A stretch of DNA of 64,000 nt from Liquidambar formosana (GCA_039720395.1 CM077831.1:17228982-17292981), one strand, 5' to 3'; numbered from the stretch's first letter, positions 23,846 to 36,084 are shown. Notes: generated from the sequence alone by a model not told the origin. Numbers and translations are program-made.

Positions 23846-24504
23846 TCCTTCGCTCTTAGGCATGAAATAAATGGTTAATGTAGCATGATTGTTTGTTTTG
23901 ATTGTTTGAAGGTAATATTGGGTGTACTCAACTGATAAATATATTTGTAGCAACTATTATATACATTATTTTATTGTTGATCAGAGTTTAAAGCCAAATT
24001 CCTAAAAATTCCTAATGCTTTGCATATGTGACATTATAATTGTTTTATTCAGGTCTCTACACTAATTTAATGCTTTAATAGGATTTTATTTTTTCTCCCT
24101 TTAGTTACCATTCTGTTGTAAAAGACTAATCATGCATAAATTTTAGAATGCACTTAGATTTCTTGCATTCATTTCTAAGTACGAACTTTATATTACATAC
24201 CTTCACCATGTCATAGATTGAACTGTAGCCAAAAGATGAAATTAAATGCTTTTATCAAAAAAAATTTAGATTTGAGGGAAAATAACTACGTAGGCTCTTA
24301 CCAAGAAAATGCCTTCTCTTCTGCCCAAGCTTGTCTAGACGATTTTACTCATCATAACATTGATGTCGCTTGCAATCTATGATATGTGGCCGTTTTTGTT
24401 ATCGCTATCCTCCTCGAACTACTGTACGCATGGGAAGGATGTTGGAAATATTGATGTGCTTGAAAAATGTCAAAATTTTGGATCATCGTCATAGCACCCT
24501 CGTA

Positions 24505-26600
24505 GAAAATGGTTGTTACCTGTGCATACCACCCGAAAGATCTGCATGAGTCCCTAAAAGTTTGCCCTCCATTGCATCAGGTATGAATCTTATCAGTTTT
24601 AATATTTTTGCAATTTTTCCCAATATTTGATATCAGTATTTAACTTATTATGTGATATTCATTCAATATATCAGAAAATTGCTTTTCTCGGATCTTGATA
24701 AGTCTTCCTCCTAAAATTTAATTTGTGTGTTAACACCCCATTTTGTGCTGCCCAAATGTTCCAAGCCCATCCTGTTAAGCCCAGTAATGAAGGGTGGCCC
24801 AACTTGAAATGACTGACAAGTAATCTTTGAAAGGCTAATGTGATCGCAGCCTCAGCTTGGTCCAAATATGTGAGAAGCCCAGCCCACTACTTTGCGCATA
24901 CGCATCATCAAAAAATACGTATGCAGTATCCAAGTGTGCGTACGCACATTCCATTTGTGCGTACACATGTTATTTGGCCAAAATTCAAATCTTCCCCCCA
25001 TTTCCCTCTGTTACCTTATATGGGTAGAACTTGCCCTGATCCAACCTGTGACAGCTGAAAAAGCCAAAAAACCCTAATCCTCCAACTCCCAAACCCTAAT
25101 GGTTTGCCTATAAAAGGAGAGCTTTCTCATCATGAAAAGGATCTTTGGCCACCATCACATTGAAAGCTCCCTAAACCCTAAAACCATTAACCCAAACCCA
25201 AAAAGCGGCGGCTGCGATTACGGAGGCTTGAAGGGGAGAATCTGTCAGTGCATTCATTGGGATTCACCCAAACCTGAGGGTAACATCTTTTTATAATTCA
25301 TTTCCTCAAATGTTAGAATAATCATTAATTGCTCTTCCAAGCATATTTTCAATCATGCATATTTTCATTGAATGCCATGATTTCAGACTTATTTGAATGT
25401 TTTCAATTTAAGGTTTCGCGACTGGATTTATGCTTTGTATTAAGTGCATTCCCTGTCATTTAATGGCTTTGCATATTCATCGGCATGATGATTAAGGTGC
25501 ACTAAATCCATGTTTAGGCTTAGAATAGAATAAGCAATGATAGGGCATTTCTGTATGGATGAAGACTCTGCACGTTACATGTTTTACATCACTGCGTGAA
25601 TAGCATAGGAGTTTCAAATACATTCTGCCATTTTTCCTGAATCTGCCATCATTCGTGCATACGTGCAAATTAAAGGTGCGTAAGCACCTTAAGTTTATGC
25701 GTTCACATATTTAAGGTGTTTCGCCAACCCATCTTTTCCAGGCAGTGGTGAACCTTTCTCCCTTTCCTACTCTCGTAACTGCTGTTTATGTTGCTTATCA
25801 ATGTTATTTCCTGCTCAGTAATTTATCCGCATATTTTATGCCATCCCGTATGCTATATTTGTTTGATATACCTGTTGCATGAATGGGGTTGAGCTCTGTT
25901 AATATTTGTCATTAATTAAAGCAAATAAAATATGTGTGGAGGCCAGGTTCAGTTGGGCGTCGTCGGGTGCCTAACACCTTCCCGACGGTGTATCTTAACT
26001 CTGAAGCCTAATTCTTTGGGTAATGACGGGTGGGCCTCTTGCTAGGGGTCAATCGGTTCTCGGAGCCAAATCGGGTGGCGACTCCCTCTCTGCCTTAATC
26101 ATATCTGTGGTTAGCGGCGTACTCCCGAACCGACGTGGTTTAGGACGCGGGGCTCACATTGTAACTTATTAATTGTCATTGTAAAATCTGAATCTTATAT
26201 GGATAATGACGTTGGCATTGGATAGTGATGTAAGATATACATTTGAGAAATCGATAACTTAGAAAATGGTTATTACCTGTGCATACCACCCTGAAAGATT
26301 TGCACGAGTCCCAAAAGTTCGTCCTCCATTGCATCAAGTATGAATCTTATCAGTTTCAATATTTTTGCAATTTTTTCCAATATTTGATATTAGTATTTAA
26401 CCTCTTATGTGATATATCATTCAGTATATCAAAAAATTGTTTTTCTCAAATCTTGATAAGTCTTCCTCCTAAAATTTAATATATGACTTATTAGTTGTCA
26501 TTGTGAAATCTGAATCTTATATGGATAATAACGTTGGCATTGGATAGTGATGTAAGCTGTACATTTGACAAATCGATAACTTAGGATGGCATGTTTAGAG
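24505..26600 (+). repeat. tandem duplication, about 330-bp unit, one copy split by a solo LTR
   Basis: The first copy is 24505-24727 plus 26159-26261; the second is 26262-26600. Both start with GAAAATGGTT and TTACCTGTGCATACCACC and both contain TCTTGATAAGTCTTCCTCC. The solo LTR at 24728-26158 interrupts only the first copy, so it came after the duplication. Confidence 0.75.
24728..26158. mobile_element. solo LTR, 1431 bp
   Basis: It starts TGTTAACACCCCATTTTG and ends GCGGGGCTCACA (TG...CA). The flanks TTGTG (24723-24727) and TTGTA (26159-26163) form a 5-bp target duplication with one mismatch. A TATA-like CCTATAAAAGG lies at about 25106. No gag or pol is present, so it is the product of LTR-LTR recombination. 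The end style resembles the solo LTR at 42971. Confidence 0.75.
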
Positions 26601-27500
26601 TAAGTACTTGTGAAATAGTAATATGTTTATACATATTTAGTTAGTTATTTACATAAATGGGTAGTTGAAAGCGATGCACCTATTCTTGATAATGAAGAAG
26701 TGTACAGTTGGGTGAGTATAGACCAACCAGCACAAATCAAGTGAAAAACGATTCTGTAGTGGTAAATAAAGGTAAAGTTGTAGAAAGTTCATGCGCATTG
26801 TTTTCTATAATACATAAACATCTTTTATGAACTGAAAGTAACAGAGATGTTCATTTTGTAATATGTAGAAAACATGTCAGACGAATAGAATGATAAGAAT
26901 GTTGGTAAGTAGTAGCAGGATGGGATAGATGGTGGTATAGAAGAACAACGATTGAGATCGAGATGGTGTTGCTCTTAATGAAGACGGTGAAGATTGGTTA
27001 ATTTGATATTAATTTATTTGTCAAATTCAGATAATAGGGATTTTAAATATTTTCCTATTTGCTAAATTAGAAGTTGAGTTGTAAATTTTTTTTTTTGTCC
27101 CATGTCAATAAGTTGGGACACCATGTTTACAGATGGGATTATGTCGAATTGTACATTGGATTTTGTTCTACTTAAAACGACTTAGTCGAGTTTTGATATG
27201 TGATTTATTAAGTATGTCATTGTGAAATTTGGGTAATGATGTGATTGGATAGTGATATGAGTTGTACAAGATTTTTTGACAAGTCGACACCTTGGGATGT
27301 CATGTTTACAGATGGGATTATGCACAAATGTTACATTGGATTTTGTTTTGTCTAAAACGATTTATTACAGTCGTCACATGTGATTTATTAGGTATGCCAT
27401 TGTGAAATCTGCGTAATGTTGTGATTGGATATTGATATGAGTTCTACCATTTTTCGTTGACACGTCGATTACTTAGGATGTCCGGTTTACAACCGAGACC

Positions 27501-27785
27501 ACGCTCGCGGTTACAGTTCTTACAATTTATCTAGAAAGAAAAAATACAAAAAATATTTAGCTGTGATTCTTGCAGTGTCATGTCATCTAACTTGAAGCAA
27601 GTTGAACATACCTTCTATCATCTTCCCCATTACAACCTTCAGGTAGATTATCAATTCCATTGTATTGTATACCCGATCGCATGCCGTCTGGACTTGACAG
27701 TGTGAATTGGACGAGCCCATTATCCATCACCACCTTAAAATTATATTCATCAATATTGAATATTCAAAAAAAAATTTTCTTTTTT

Positions 27786-27832
<47 letters not shown>

Positions 27833-29340
27833 GAGGAAGAAGTGGGTGTTTAAAAGATGTAATTTTCTACATTTAGTTTGGTTTTTTAAAATTTTCATGA
27901 GAATTGAATCCGTCAATCATGTATTACATAGCATTCAAAATGAACTCATTTTGTTTTTGATGGCTTCTAAAGGATTCTCTATATATGTTTTCTTTTACAT
28001 TGGCTCAAAGTAGGATAATTTTATAGAGGATATTAGGATCCCTGAAAATTGCTTATTTGGACATTTCTATTAGATTTTGGGTATTAAGGTAATTAATGCT
28101 TTCAAATTTCACTTGACATCTTTTAAAGATCTTTTCGTAAGTGGTTAAAGAAAGAAATAAAAACCAAAAAAAAAAAAAAAATTATCGAAAAAGAGATTGT
28201 AATGTAGCTTTACTTGGTTATCTTGTATACGCAACTAGGACGTCGATGCGGGACAGTTCTTTCCTGGCAGTTGGTGATCCCTTGACTTCCCCTACATTAG
28301 GGGAAAAAAAATTTAAAAAAATACACAAGGAATATTGAAAAGAAAATATTTGGAACCCTGAGTATCCCTTTTTTAATTTTTTTTTTAATATATATAAATA
28401 AATTGAACCAAAAACTTTCATTGACTTTAACCTGGCAATATTAATGAACAAAGGGAATTGGCTTTATATCGTATTTTCATGCGTAGTCTGACCACAAAAG
28501 GAATTGGTTTTATATAGTAGTATAGCTATGTCCGAGTCGAGGCATGCATGGTTGGGGAAGTAGTATCTTATTCAAAGAATAATACATTTTTTATGATATT
28601 GTTCTAACTTTAACTATTTCCAAATCAATCCCCACATAATTAAATGACGGAAAATTTAAGATCTATTTATCTTTATGCAGGCAAATTATTTTGAGCATTT
28701 GGTGTTAACTACTTGATTCATTTTTCCATCGGAGCGGAGTTTTCTTTTTTCCATCTCTACCAAAATCGTATGGTCTAGAATTCGCTCCTTTTCATCATTT
28801 TTTCTCTGCAGAAAAACCTTACCTGGGGGAAAGAGTCATAGCTGGGCTCAGCGGGTTGATTTTCTTATTTATCGTAGAAGGCACATAGAAAAAGTGGATG
28901 AAGAAAGTCCAGGTCATGGTTTGTGATAAATGTTTAGCTAGTACAACGCGTAAGTTGCCTTTTTTCCTTTCTTTTCCTTTTTTTTTTTTCCTTTCTTTTT
29001 TTCCCCACAAGGTGTAAGCGTGATCAAGCTGCCTCCAAAATCTATAATTTTGAAGGTTGTCTAGCAAAGCAAAGTGATGGAAATGATTGACTTGAGAAAA
29101 TCATATTTTAGGACCCCAAACCCCCTAATGAGAGCGGGTTGAGCTGGCTTCAAAAAAAAAAAAAAAAAAAATTTCAGGACCCAAAAATCATGGTGGCCCA
29201 ACACGATTTACCCCAAAATTGTATTGGCCCAACATGATTTTGGCCTCAACTATTTGCACTTTGCAGGCTGACGTGATTTGGGCCACCATGATTTACGCGA
29301 ACATCCACCACGATTTTTGGGCCTCCACCTACAGTCCCAC
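27501..29340. other. right part of the MULE interior, no gene recognised
   Basis: It contains a run of about 33 G preceded by T tracts (27775-27831), poly-A at 28168-28182 and 29151-29170, and short frames without recognisable domains. From about 29185 onward, copies of the AATCGTG-type half-site (GGCCCAACACGATTT and variants) become frequent and lead into the right inverted repeat. Confidence 0.45.
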
Positions 29341-29357
29341 CTACAGTGCGTTTACGA

Positions 29358-29433
29358 GGGAGTATAAAAATGGGCCAAAATCGTATTGAGCTACCATGAT
29401 TTACAACAAAATAGTGTTGGACCACCATGATTT
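29358..29433 (-). repeat. right terminal inverted repeat of the 23.9-kb element
   Basis: Its reverse complement starts AAATCATGGTGG and ends TATACTCCC, aligning to 5667-5739 over the full length. Unit-1 kinase promoter sequence resumes at about 29450. Confidence 0.7.
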
Positions 29434-29887
29434 TGGAAAAGACCCAGCATGAATAGGAGTTTCAATTTCTCAGTCACATCTCAGGACAAGTTGAGAATAT
29501 CTGACTGAGAAAACGATTATGAGCACATTTCTAGAAAATATTTTTAATTTTGGTAGAATTTTCAATTTCCAAAGCCAGAGCCAATTGCCCGTGTGCATAT
29601 CTGGCTTTTATAAAATATTAATATAATTTTGTAAATGTACCCAACAAGTCCATTATTTTCTTTTTCCTTCCACAAATAGTCCTTTTCCTTTGACTAAAAT
29701 CTGTTTCACATGCAACTGTTTCTGTTGAAGTTTAAGCTCACATTCGGAAACCGCAAGAGATCGATGAGTAATAATCTCTGATACATATGGACATTTACAA
29801 AACAGTTGGTATATAGTATAAAAATTACAGGACGTGAAGTATAACTGATTTAACTGTAAATGCGCACGGCGCCTCAGCATACATGCA

Positions 29888-29897
29888 TATATAAAAG
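29888..29897 (+). promoter_or_regulatory. TATA box of kinase-like copy 1
   Basis: TATATAAAAG lies 170 bp before the ATG at 30067, within a conserved block (GCGCACGGCGCCTCAGCATA upstream) shared with copies 2 and 3. Confidence 0.7.
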
Positions 29898-30066
29898 CCT
29901 GACTTGTTGAACTCCATGCTTCATTCCTTGAGAAGATCAAAAACCTTTCCACCTGTTTTCTCTGTTTAACATCCTTCATTTGTCTGTTTTCCTCTGTCAC
30001 CTCCCAAGAACTCACCCACCTTCCAAGAAAACCTGTCAAAATCAAGAGACCAATTGAAACCCATCA

Positions 30067-31111
30067 ATGGCCGATGGTTATGTGATCCTAGACCCTCTAA
30101 CTCACAATCGTTACAAGATTTATGAGGAGATCATTGGAAGTACCACTTCGGGAGCGATGGTCCATCATGCATTGTTCATTCCAGCTGACGACGAGTTCTT
30201 TGATCATGCATCAGTCCAAGAAATTTATCTCCCCGTGAAGATTATCAGCGTTGAAAGCCCGGAGAATGAGAAGTGGATTGCAGACGTTCAAAGAAGCCGC
30301 TCCGTTGTCTCGCATCGGAACATTATAGACGTGAAGACTTCTATCACTGCGGATGGGAATTTCTATGTTGTCATGCCATATATGACAGAGGGCTCTCTTC
30401 GGTTCATCATGTCGTCTTGGTTTCAAGATGGCTTAAACGAGGAATGCATTGCGACAGTCCTAAGAGAGGTCTTAACTGGTCTTTCTCATCTCCACCAACA
30501 AGGACAACTTCACAAAGAAATCGAAGCCCACCACATATATGCGCATGAGGGGAGATCAGAGCCAACTATCAGCCTGGCCTTTGCAGGATCCATATACGAA
30601 GACAAGATTAATCAGGCATCTACTTCTGCATCTTCCTCATGCATCAATGCCAGGCTCCATATCCAGTTGGGGTGCTGCTCCAGAGGTGATTGTGTCCAAT
30701 GACGATTACACTGTTAAGGCTGACATCTGGCTTATTGGAGTTACTGCGTTGGAATTAGCCCATGGTAGAATTCATGGTCGCCAAGAATTGGATGCGATAG
30801 TTGATCGGCTTACAGGACCGTCAGAAATACGGAAAAAAGAGGAGAAAGGGAAAGGGAAAGAGAAGAAGATGACGAGCTTCATCAAAGCATTGATTCCATG
30901 CATTTCTCCAGGTCAAGCCAAGCAGAAGAAATTCTCGAAATCATTTGAGGAGATGGTAGCCATGTGTTTAGATCGTAATCCGACGAATAGGCCAACCGTG
31001 GACGAGCTGCTGCAGCATGAATTCTTCAACAAGGCATACCGAAATATCTACTACTTTTGGAACGTTCTTGTGACGTCAAATAAGAAGAGAGGGACTAGTG
31101 CTACTGTTTGA
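30067..31111 (+). pseudogene. BLUS1/STE20-like pseudokinase, copy 1, frameshifted
   Basis: This is the same gene as 36243-37286 and 56261-57304, with high identity. The first frame runs from the ATG at 30067 to a premature stop at 30700-30702; the rest of the C-lobe continues in another frame to 31111. The cause is four extra bases in CTCATGCATCAATG at about 30638-30645, where copies 2 and 3 read CTCATCAATG. Without them it would encode about 346 residues. The truncated 211-residue product would keep the N-lobe but lose the APE region and most of the C-lobe. The degraded catalytic motifs are as in copy 2. Promoter and leader are intact, so a transcript is possible. Confidence 0.85.
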
Positions 31112-31748
31112 TGGTTGTAGTTTAATCATTTACTGTAGATTAATCAAATAAGAAGCAGGGAAGGAGTAGTACTGCTGTTTGATGGTTGTAGTTTAAACCA
31201 TTTACTGTGGATTTTTTTTTTTTTTTTTTTTGGGGTCCAGAAATTTACTGTAGATTTCATTTTCATTTTCTGTTGTTGATGGTGGCTTCTCTATTACAAT
31301 TAAAATTAAAATTTGACCCTTTGTGAGAGGTTTCTCTATTACAATTAAAATTAAAATTTGAAAATCACTTTGACTTATTCGATATAAGTATATCTTTTAT
31401 ATATACTAGATAGTGCACACGTGCATTGCAGCTACATAATTTTCAAGTGTGTGTGTGTATATATATACCAATAAAATAATGTTAAATAGTACTTTTTTTT
31501 ATGTGTATTTTTATCACCCATAGATTTTGTTATATAGTGAATATGTATATAGGTGAATATATTTCAATGAGAAATTTAAAGGGACTGTAATAATATTTAC
31601 ATTTAAATAAGTGAGGCATTGTGTGACTTGCATTTTTATTTTTATTTTTGTTAATGGTCTTTAACAACAAATTTCGAATGATCTTATTTTAGGAAAAACA
31701 CTTCTTTTTGAATTGAATGTGAATATACGAAAATTGATAACTATATAG

Positions 31749-33240
31749 CCTAGTTAGTAAATACTCGTACTATATCTGTATAATACACGTAGGGCTGCAA
31801 CTTGGGTGGGTTGAGCCCCCCCAACCCGAACCCAACCCGCTCAATAGACGGGTTGGACAAATAGTTTTCATACATTGGGTTGAGTTTGGGTTGGAAAATA
31901 TCAACCCGATTTAAATCGGGTTGGGCTTGGGAAGGGGGGTTGGGCAACCCAAACCCAACCCAACCCAAACCCAACCCGAACTCGACCTATATAATGTATA
32001 ATTTTTTTAAAATATTTTTATATGCATTAAATATGACATCATATGGTTTTTAACTATTGGTCATTTGGTGTGGACATAGGGGGCTTGTATGAAAAATTGT
32101 TAGAGAACTATAAAATCAACTAGAGAAAGATTTGCAGCCAGATTACCTTTTATTGTTTTTTCCTTTTTTTTTTTGGTGGGGTTAAAGGGGAGCCTTATTT
32201 AGACTGTTAACCCTAACCTACTGGTTAGTAGATATAAAATCTCCTCTCTTAGCAAGAAAAAGAAAAAAAAAAATCTGTAAAATCTCCAAGAATCATGGGA
32301 TTATAATCCATGTTTGACCTAAAAGACTCTTTAAATAAGTGTCCATGAATGTCAATTTTTCTTATTTTTCCAAGTTAGTTCTGATCATTTTGGTATCAGA
32401 GTACTTTGCCACCACTTCTCTCATCTTTCCCCAGTCCCCATCGACTACTAACAAGTAACACCATTGATTTTATTGAAACAGGTTAATCAATTGAGTTTGG
32501 ATGATTAGATATGTAACAATGCATTTTTGTTTTATTGAAGTAGGTTTACTAAAGAAGAAAAATAAAAAATGAAATTAATAAGCTAACCCACACAACCCGA
32601 CTTTAACCCGCTCAACCCATGTAACCTGTGCCCAACCCGTGCGCCCCCAACCTGAGCACGGGTTGAGCTTGGGCTAAAAAAATTCGACCTGAAGTATGGG
32701 TTGGGTTGGGCTTGGGCGTAGGGATTTACACTTTGGGTTGAGCTTGGGTTGACCTCTCAACCCGCCCAACCCGCCCAAGTTGGAGCCCTAAATACACGTG
32801 TATATATATATATGTATTTAAAAATAAAAAAAAAACTCCCATTTGCCATACAAATTTCAAACATAATTAAAAATACTCATTTTTTATTTATGTATAGCAA
32901 ACGTATAGTTTATGTATTTGATGTATTCCGCATTATACTTATGTTAAAATACTCTTCATTGTATTGTTGACAATTCGACTCTTACTATAGTCATCGACAA
33001 TATTAGTGCAAATATTTAAAATATCTTAATTTTAATAAATCAAGATCTAGTTTATAATTTTTATAATATAATTTCTTATCTCTTTATATAATTTTTTTGG
33101 GTTTGTTAAAGATTAGTTAATTATTTCTGTTTCTATTTTTTTATGCCGAATTTTTTATTGTATTTTTGTCAAGAAAAACTGAATTGTACTCCGTACGTAT
33201 GCCATCCTGTATTCTCCTGTACCATATTTTACTAACTATG
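31749..33240. mobile_element. TIR element (about 480 bp) with a hAT element inside
   Basis: The ends CCTAGTTAGTAAATA and, inverted, CATAGTTAGTAAAATA are bordered on both sides by CTATATAG (31741-31748 and 33241-33248), an 8-bp target duplication. Units 1 (about 3175) and 3 (about 53093) have a single uninterrupted copy of this site. Most of its length is the nested hAT at 31790-32790. The 8-bp duplication suggests hAT ancestry, but CTATATAG is itself palindromic, so the exact border can shift by a base. Confidence 0.7.
31790..32790. mobile_element. hAT non-autonomous element, 1001 bp
   Basis: The ends are TAGGGCTGCAACTTGGG and, inverted, TAGGGCTCCAACTTGGG. A perfect 8-bp duplication, AATACACG, lies at 31782-31789 and 32791-32798. 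The subterminal regions are dense in CAACCC/GGGTTG motifs. There is no transposase. Confidence 0.9.
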
Positions 33241-33385
33241 CTATATAGAGTCTTATTGTTTACAAAAATATAAGAGGAAAAAATAAAAAAATAAATGGAA
33301 TAATACCTTTTATGGTGAGGAAGAGAAATAAATGAGATCTTAGATCCACACATCTAGCTTTTAGATTAAATGGGAACATGACCAC

Positions 33386-33833
33386 CAGGGGCGGAGTTAC
33401 AAATTTTCACTTGTAAGGGCCAAACCAATAATGTGAAAACAAAATTTATAAAAATTATCAACAATAATATATTTTTCTTTATAATTTTTTTTCTTGTTCA
33501 TTTCTCTTCCCTCCAAATTAGTGCTGAATAAAGTATATGTATCTACCAATTAACAATAAGCTATTTAATTTGAGTAGTTTATAAGAATATTTTTGAAGAA
33601 GATAATCTTGCTTTTAAATAAATTTTTCATAAGAAAGCTCCTATATCTTATTTGTTCAGAGAATTGAACAAAGGATTGAATGAATTATTAAAAATTAAAG
33701 GGTAGTGGAGGGGTTAGGTGTAACATTGAAGGGTTCAAGATTAATATTTGAAACTTTGAGGGTCAAAGTGTAATATTTTTCAAAAAAATTGGAGGGGCCA
33801 TGGTCCCCCTTGTCCTAAGGTGGCTCTGCCCTA
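33386..33833. mobile_element. hAT-like element, unit-2 copy (uninterrupted)
   Basis: The termini CAGGGGCGGAG and CTCTGCCCTA mark a 448-bp orthologue of the copies at 3323 and 54072. It lacks the nested element present in unit 1. Confidence 0.55.
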
Positions 33834-34461
33834 ATATTGACCAACCCTCCCAAAAAAATAAATATAAATAAATAAATAAATGGGTAAAGGAGGAGGAAGG
33901 GAGGAATGAAGAAAGTAGCCGAACCCGCAGCCGCGAATTTGAGGTTGGCATGGGGAAGATAGAGCGAATTGGGTCTTGCTTATTTTTCTTGCCCAACCCA
34001 AATCTGTAATTATAACAAACAAATCTAAAATGAAAAGCGACCATTGGATCTAACTAGATCAGCTATAAATAACATACTAAAGACCTTAGGATCATACTAG
34101 GACAAATTTGGCGGGAATTGGAAATCTAATTAGAGATATGCAAGTGAAATGACGAAAATGCCTTCAAAATTACAAAAGCTCTTATTAGCTATCAAAACTA
34201 AACCAAATTGAACCTCGAAAAATACCGTAGATTATTTGGAATGTGTAGAGTCTAACTAAAAAGGTTTTATGCCAAATTGATATAAAAACATACATGTGAT
34301 AATGAATCTAAGGTAGAAAGGTCAAAAAAGGGGTAAGAAAATGAAGTGTCTATATACAGCTGGTAGTGGTATAACGATTGATCTGCATGGATCTATAAAA
34401 GAAGAGATGATTCATCTAAAAAATAGGAGAGGCAACAATGGAGAACTTACATCTCTATGAT

Positions 34462-35306
34462 TTGAAACAGAACCATAGCTAGGCCTGGGGTGGCCATGGC
34501 CCGCCCCCCCCCCCCCCCCCCCCCCCCCCTCCCCTCACTCACTATCACAAAATTTACTTGAGAAAAGTACTTTTGATGACTATATATCATGCTAATACCA
34601 AAAAAAGGTTTTACGTGTTAACTTGGTACAAATGGATTATCAACCTATTATGAAATGACTATTAATTGTTTTGTTTTTGGTATTACATTACGAAGTGGTC
34701 ACCAAAACGTAATTTACCAACTTCATTTTTTTAAGGCAGTAAGGCCCAATGGATGAATGGTCCCTCCCAATCAGCACAATGGTTCCTCACATGATTCCTT
34801 AAAAGTCAAATAGGCAACTTATACCCAAGGAGAAAAGGCTAAAATTAATATACACAAAAGGTAAAAAAATTCAAAGCAAGTAGCCAAAAAAAACAACTTC
34901 TCCTACTGTTTTAGCTTCTTTTTTTCCATTGGATTTACCCTAGCTAATTCTCTTTCAAACAAAATCCTTGAGCAAACCAAAGAGTGACGGCTAGCATAGA
35001 GCATCTTGCTGGAAAAGATCACTGCTCTATATCTAGATATTAAAGTACACTTTTTGGTTTTTCATCTTTAAGGTTTTTATTTTTTAAAATTTTTTCTAAA
35101 CCTTTTTTAGATTTATTGTTGTTGTCAACCTTTTTTTTTTTTTTAATCATGGTCTTAGAGAAGTATAAGTGAGGTCTAGTCGTTTACCTCTCATTCAATG
35201 TATATAATTAAATCTTAAATCTTAGTATGATGCTCATACTTGAATGGTAAAAAAAATTTATTCATACTTTGACCACCCCCGAGATAAAATCCTGGTTTCG
35301 TCCCTG
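34462..35306. mobile_element. hAT-type insertion, 845 bp, with a poly-C tract
   Basis: It is bordered by TCTATGAT at 34454-34461 and 35307-35314. Units 1 and 3 have a single TCTTTATGATG or TCTCTATGATG there. The right end inverted reads CAGGGACGAAACCAGG, typical of hAT; the left end has CAGAACCATAGC six bases in from the border. A run of C of about 25 lies at 34505-34529. Confidence 0.7.
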
Positions 35307-36074
35307 TCTATGATGTTTCAAGGAAAGAGTTGTTGTGTGCGACTATAAGTGGACAGGTATACGTTGCACTCAGGATCCTCTGCTTGGGTGCTTGGGTCAT
35401 CTAACGGTTGAAAAAAATATGCATATTTATGGGACAACGGCTAACTTTTTTATAATCGTTTGATGATCCCAAATACCAAAGCAAAGGATCCTAGCTAGCT
35501 CGGTATGGTTGGGTGTAGAATCAAATGGAAAAATTATATGGAATGAGTTACAGTATTATGAAGTTGGTTTGTAATAGGACAAAGTTGCATTGTTGATTGA
35601 AGATGCATTTGTTACGACTTAGCTAGCCAAGTAGTCCATGTATGTTTCAATTTCTCAGTCACATCTTGGACAAGTTGGGAATAATTGAGTGGGAAAACGA
35701 TTAATTATGAGCTCATTTCTAAAAAAATATTTTTAATTTTGGTAGACTTTTCAATTTCCAAAGCCAGAGTCAATTGCCCGTGTGCATATCTGGCTTTTAT
35801 AAAATATTAATATAATTTTATAAATGTCCAAGAAGTCCATTATTTTCTTTTTCCTTCAACAAATAGCCCTTCTCCTTTGACTAAAATCTGTTTCACATGC
35901 AACTGTTTCTGTTGAAGCTTAAGCTCACATTCGGAAACCGCATGAGATCGATGAGTAATAATCTCTGATACATACGGACATTTACAAATTCGTAGGTATA
36001 TAGTATAAAAATTATAGGATGTGACGTATAACTAATTTAACTGTAAATGCGCACGGCGCCTCAGCATACATGCA

Positions 36075-36084
36075 TATATAAAAG
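36075..36084 (+). promoter_or_regulatory. TATA box of kinase-like copy 2
   Basis: TATATAAAAG lies about 160 bp before the ATG at 36243, in the same conserved promoter block as the other copies. Confidence 0.7.

Larger units (their letters stand above)
5583..29449. mobile_element. about 23.9-kb Mutator-like (MULE) element with plant-mobile-domain gene
   Basis: This block interrupts unit 1 of the triplication; unit 3 has continuous sequence at 55640-55650. Near both edges lie inverted copies of a sequence of about 75 bp (5667-5739 and 29358-29433) built from AAATCRTGKTGG half-sites and ending in TATACTCCC. Inside are remnants of a MULE transposase, a plant-mobile-domain gene and three copies of an unknown small ORF. 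No 9-bp target duplication was found. The left edge has about 84 bp and the right edge about 16 bp outside the inverted repeats, so the exact ends are uncertain, and the block may comprise more than one insertion. Confidence 0.6.

Noticed and set aside
27660..28013. 117-codon frame containing a poly-Gly run
   Set aside because: It is created by the homopolymer G tract. Length and frame depend on an unreliable run.
30273..30548. Alternative-frame 91-codon frames within the kinase genes (also 36449 and 56470)
   Set aside because: They are shadows of the kinase coding strand in another frame and exist in all three copies only because the gene is conserved.
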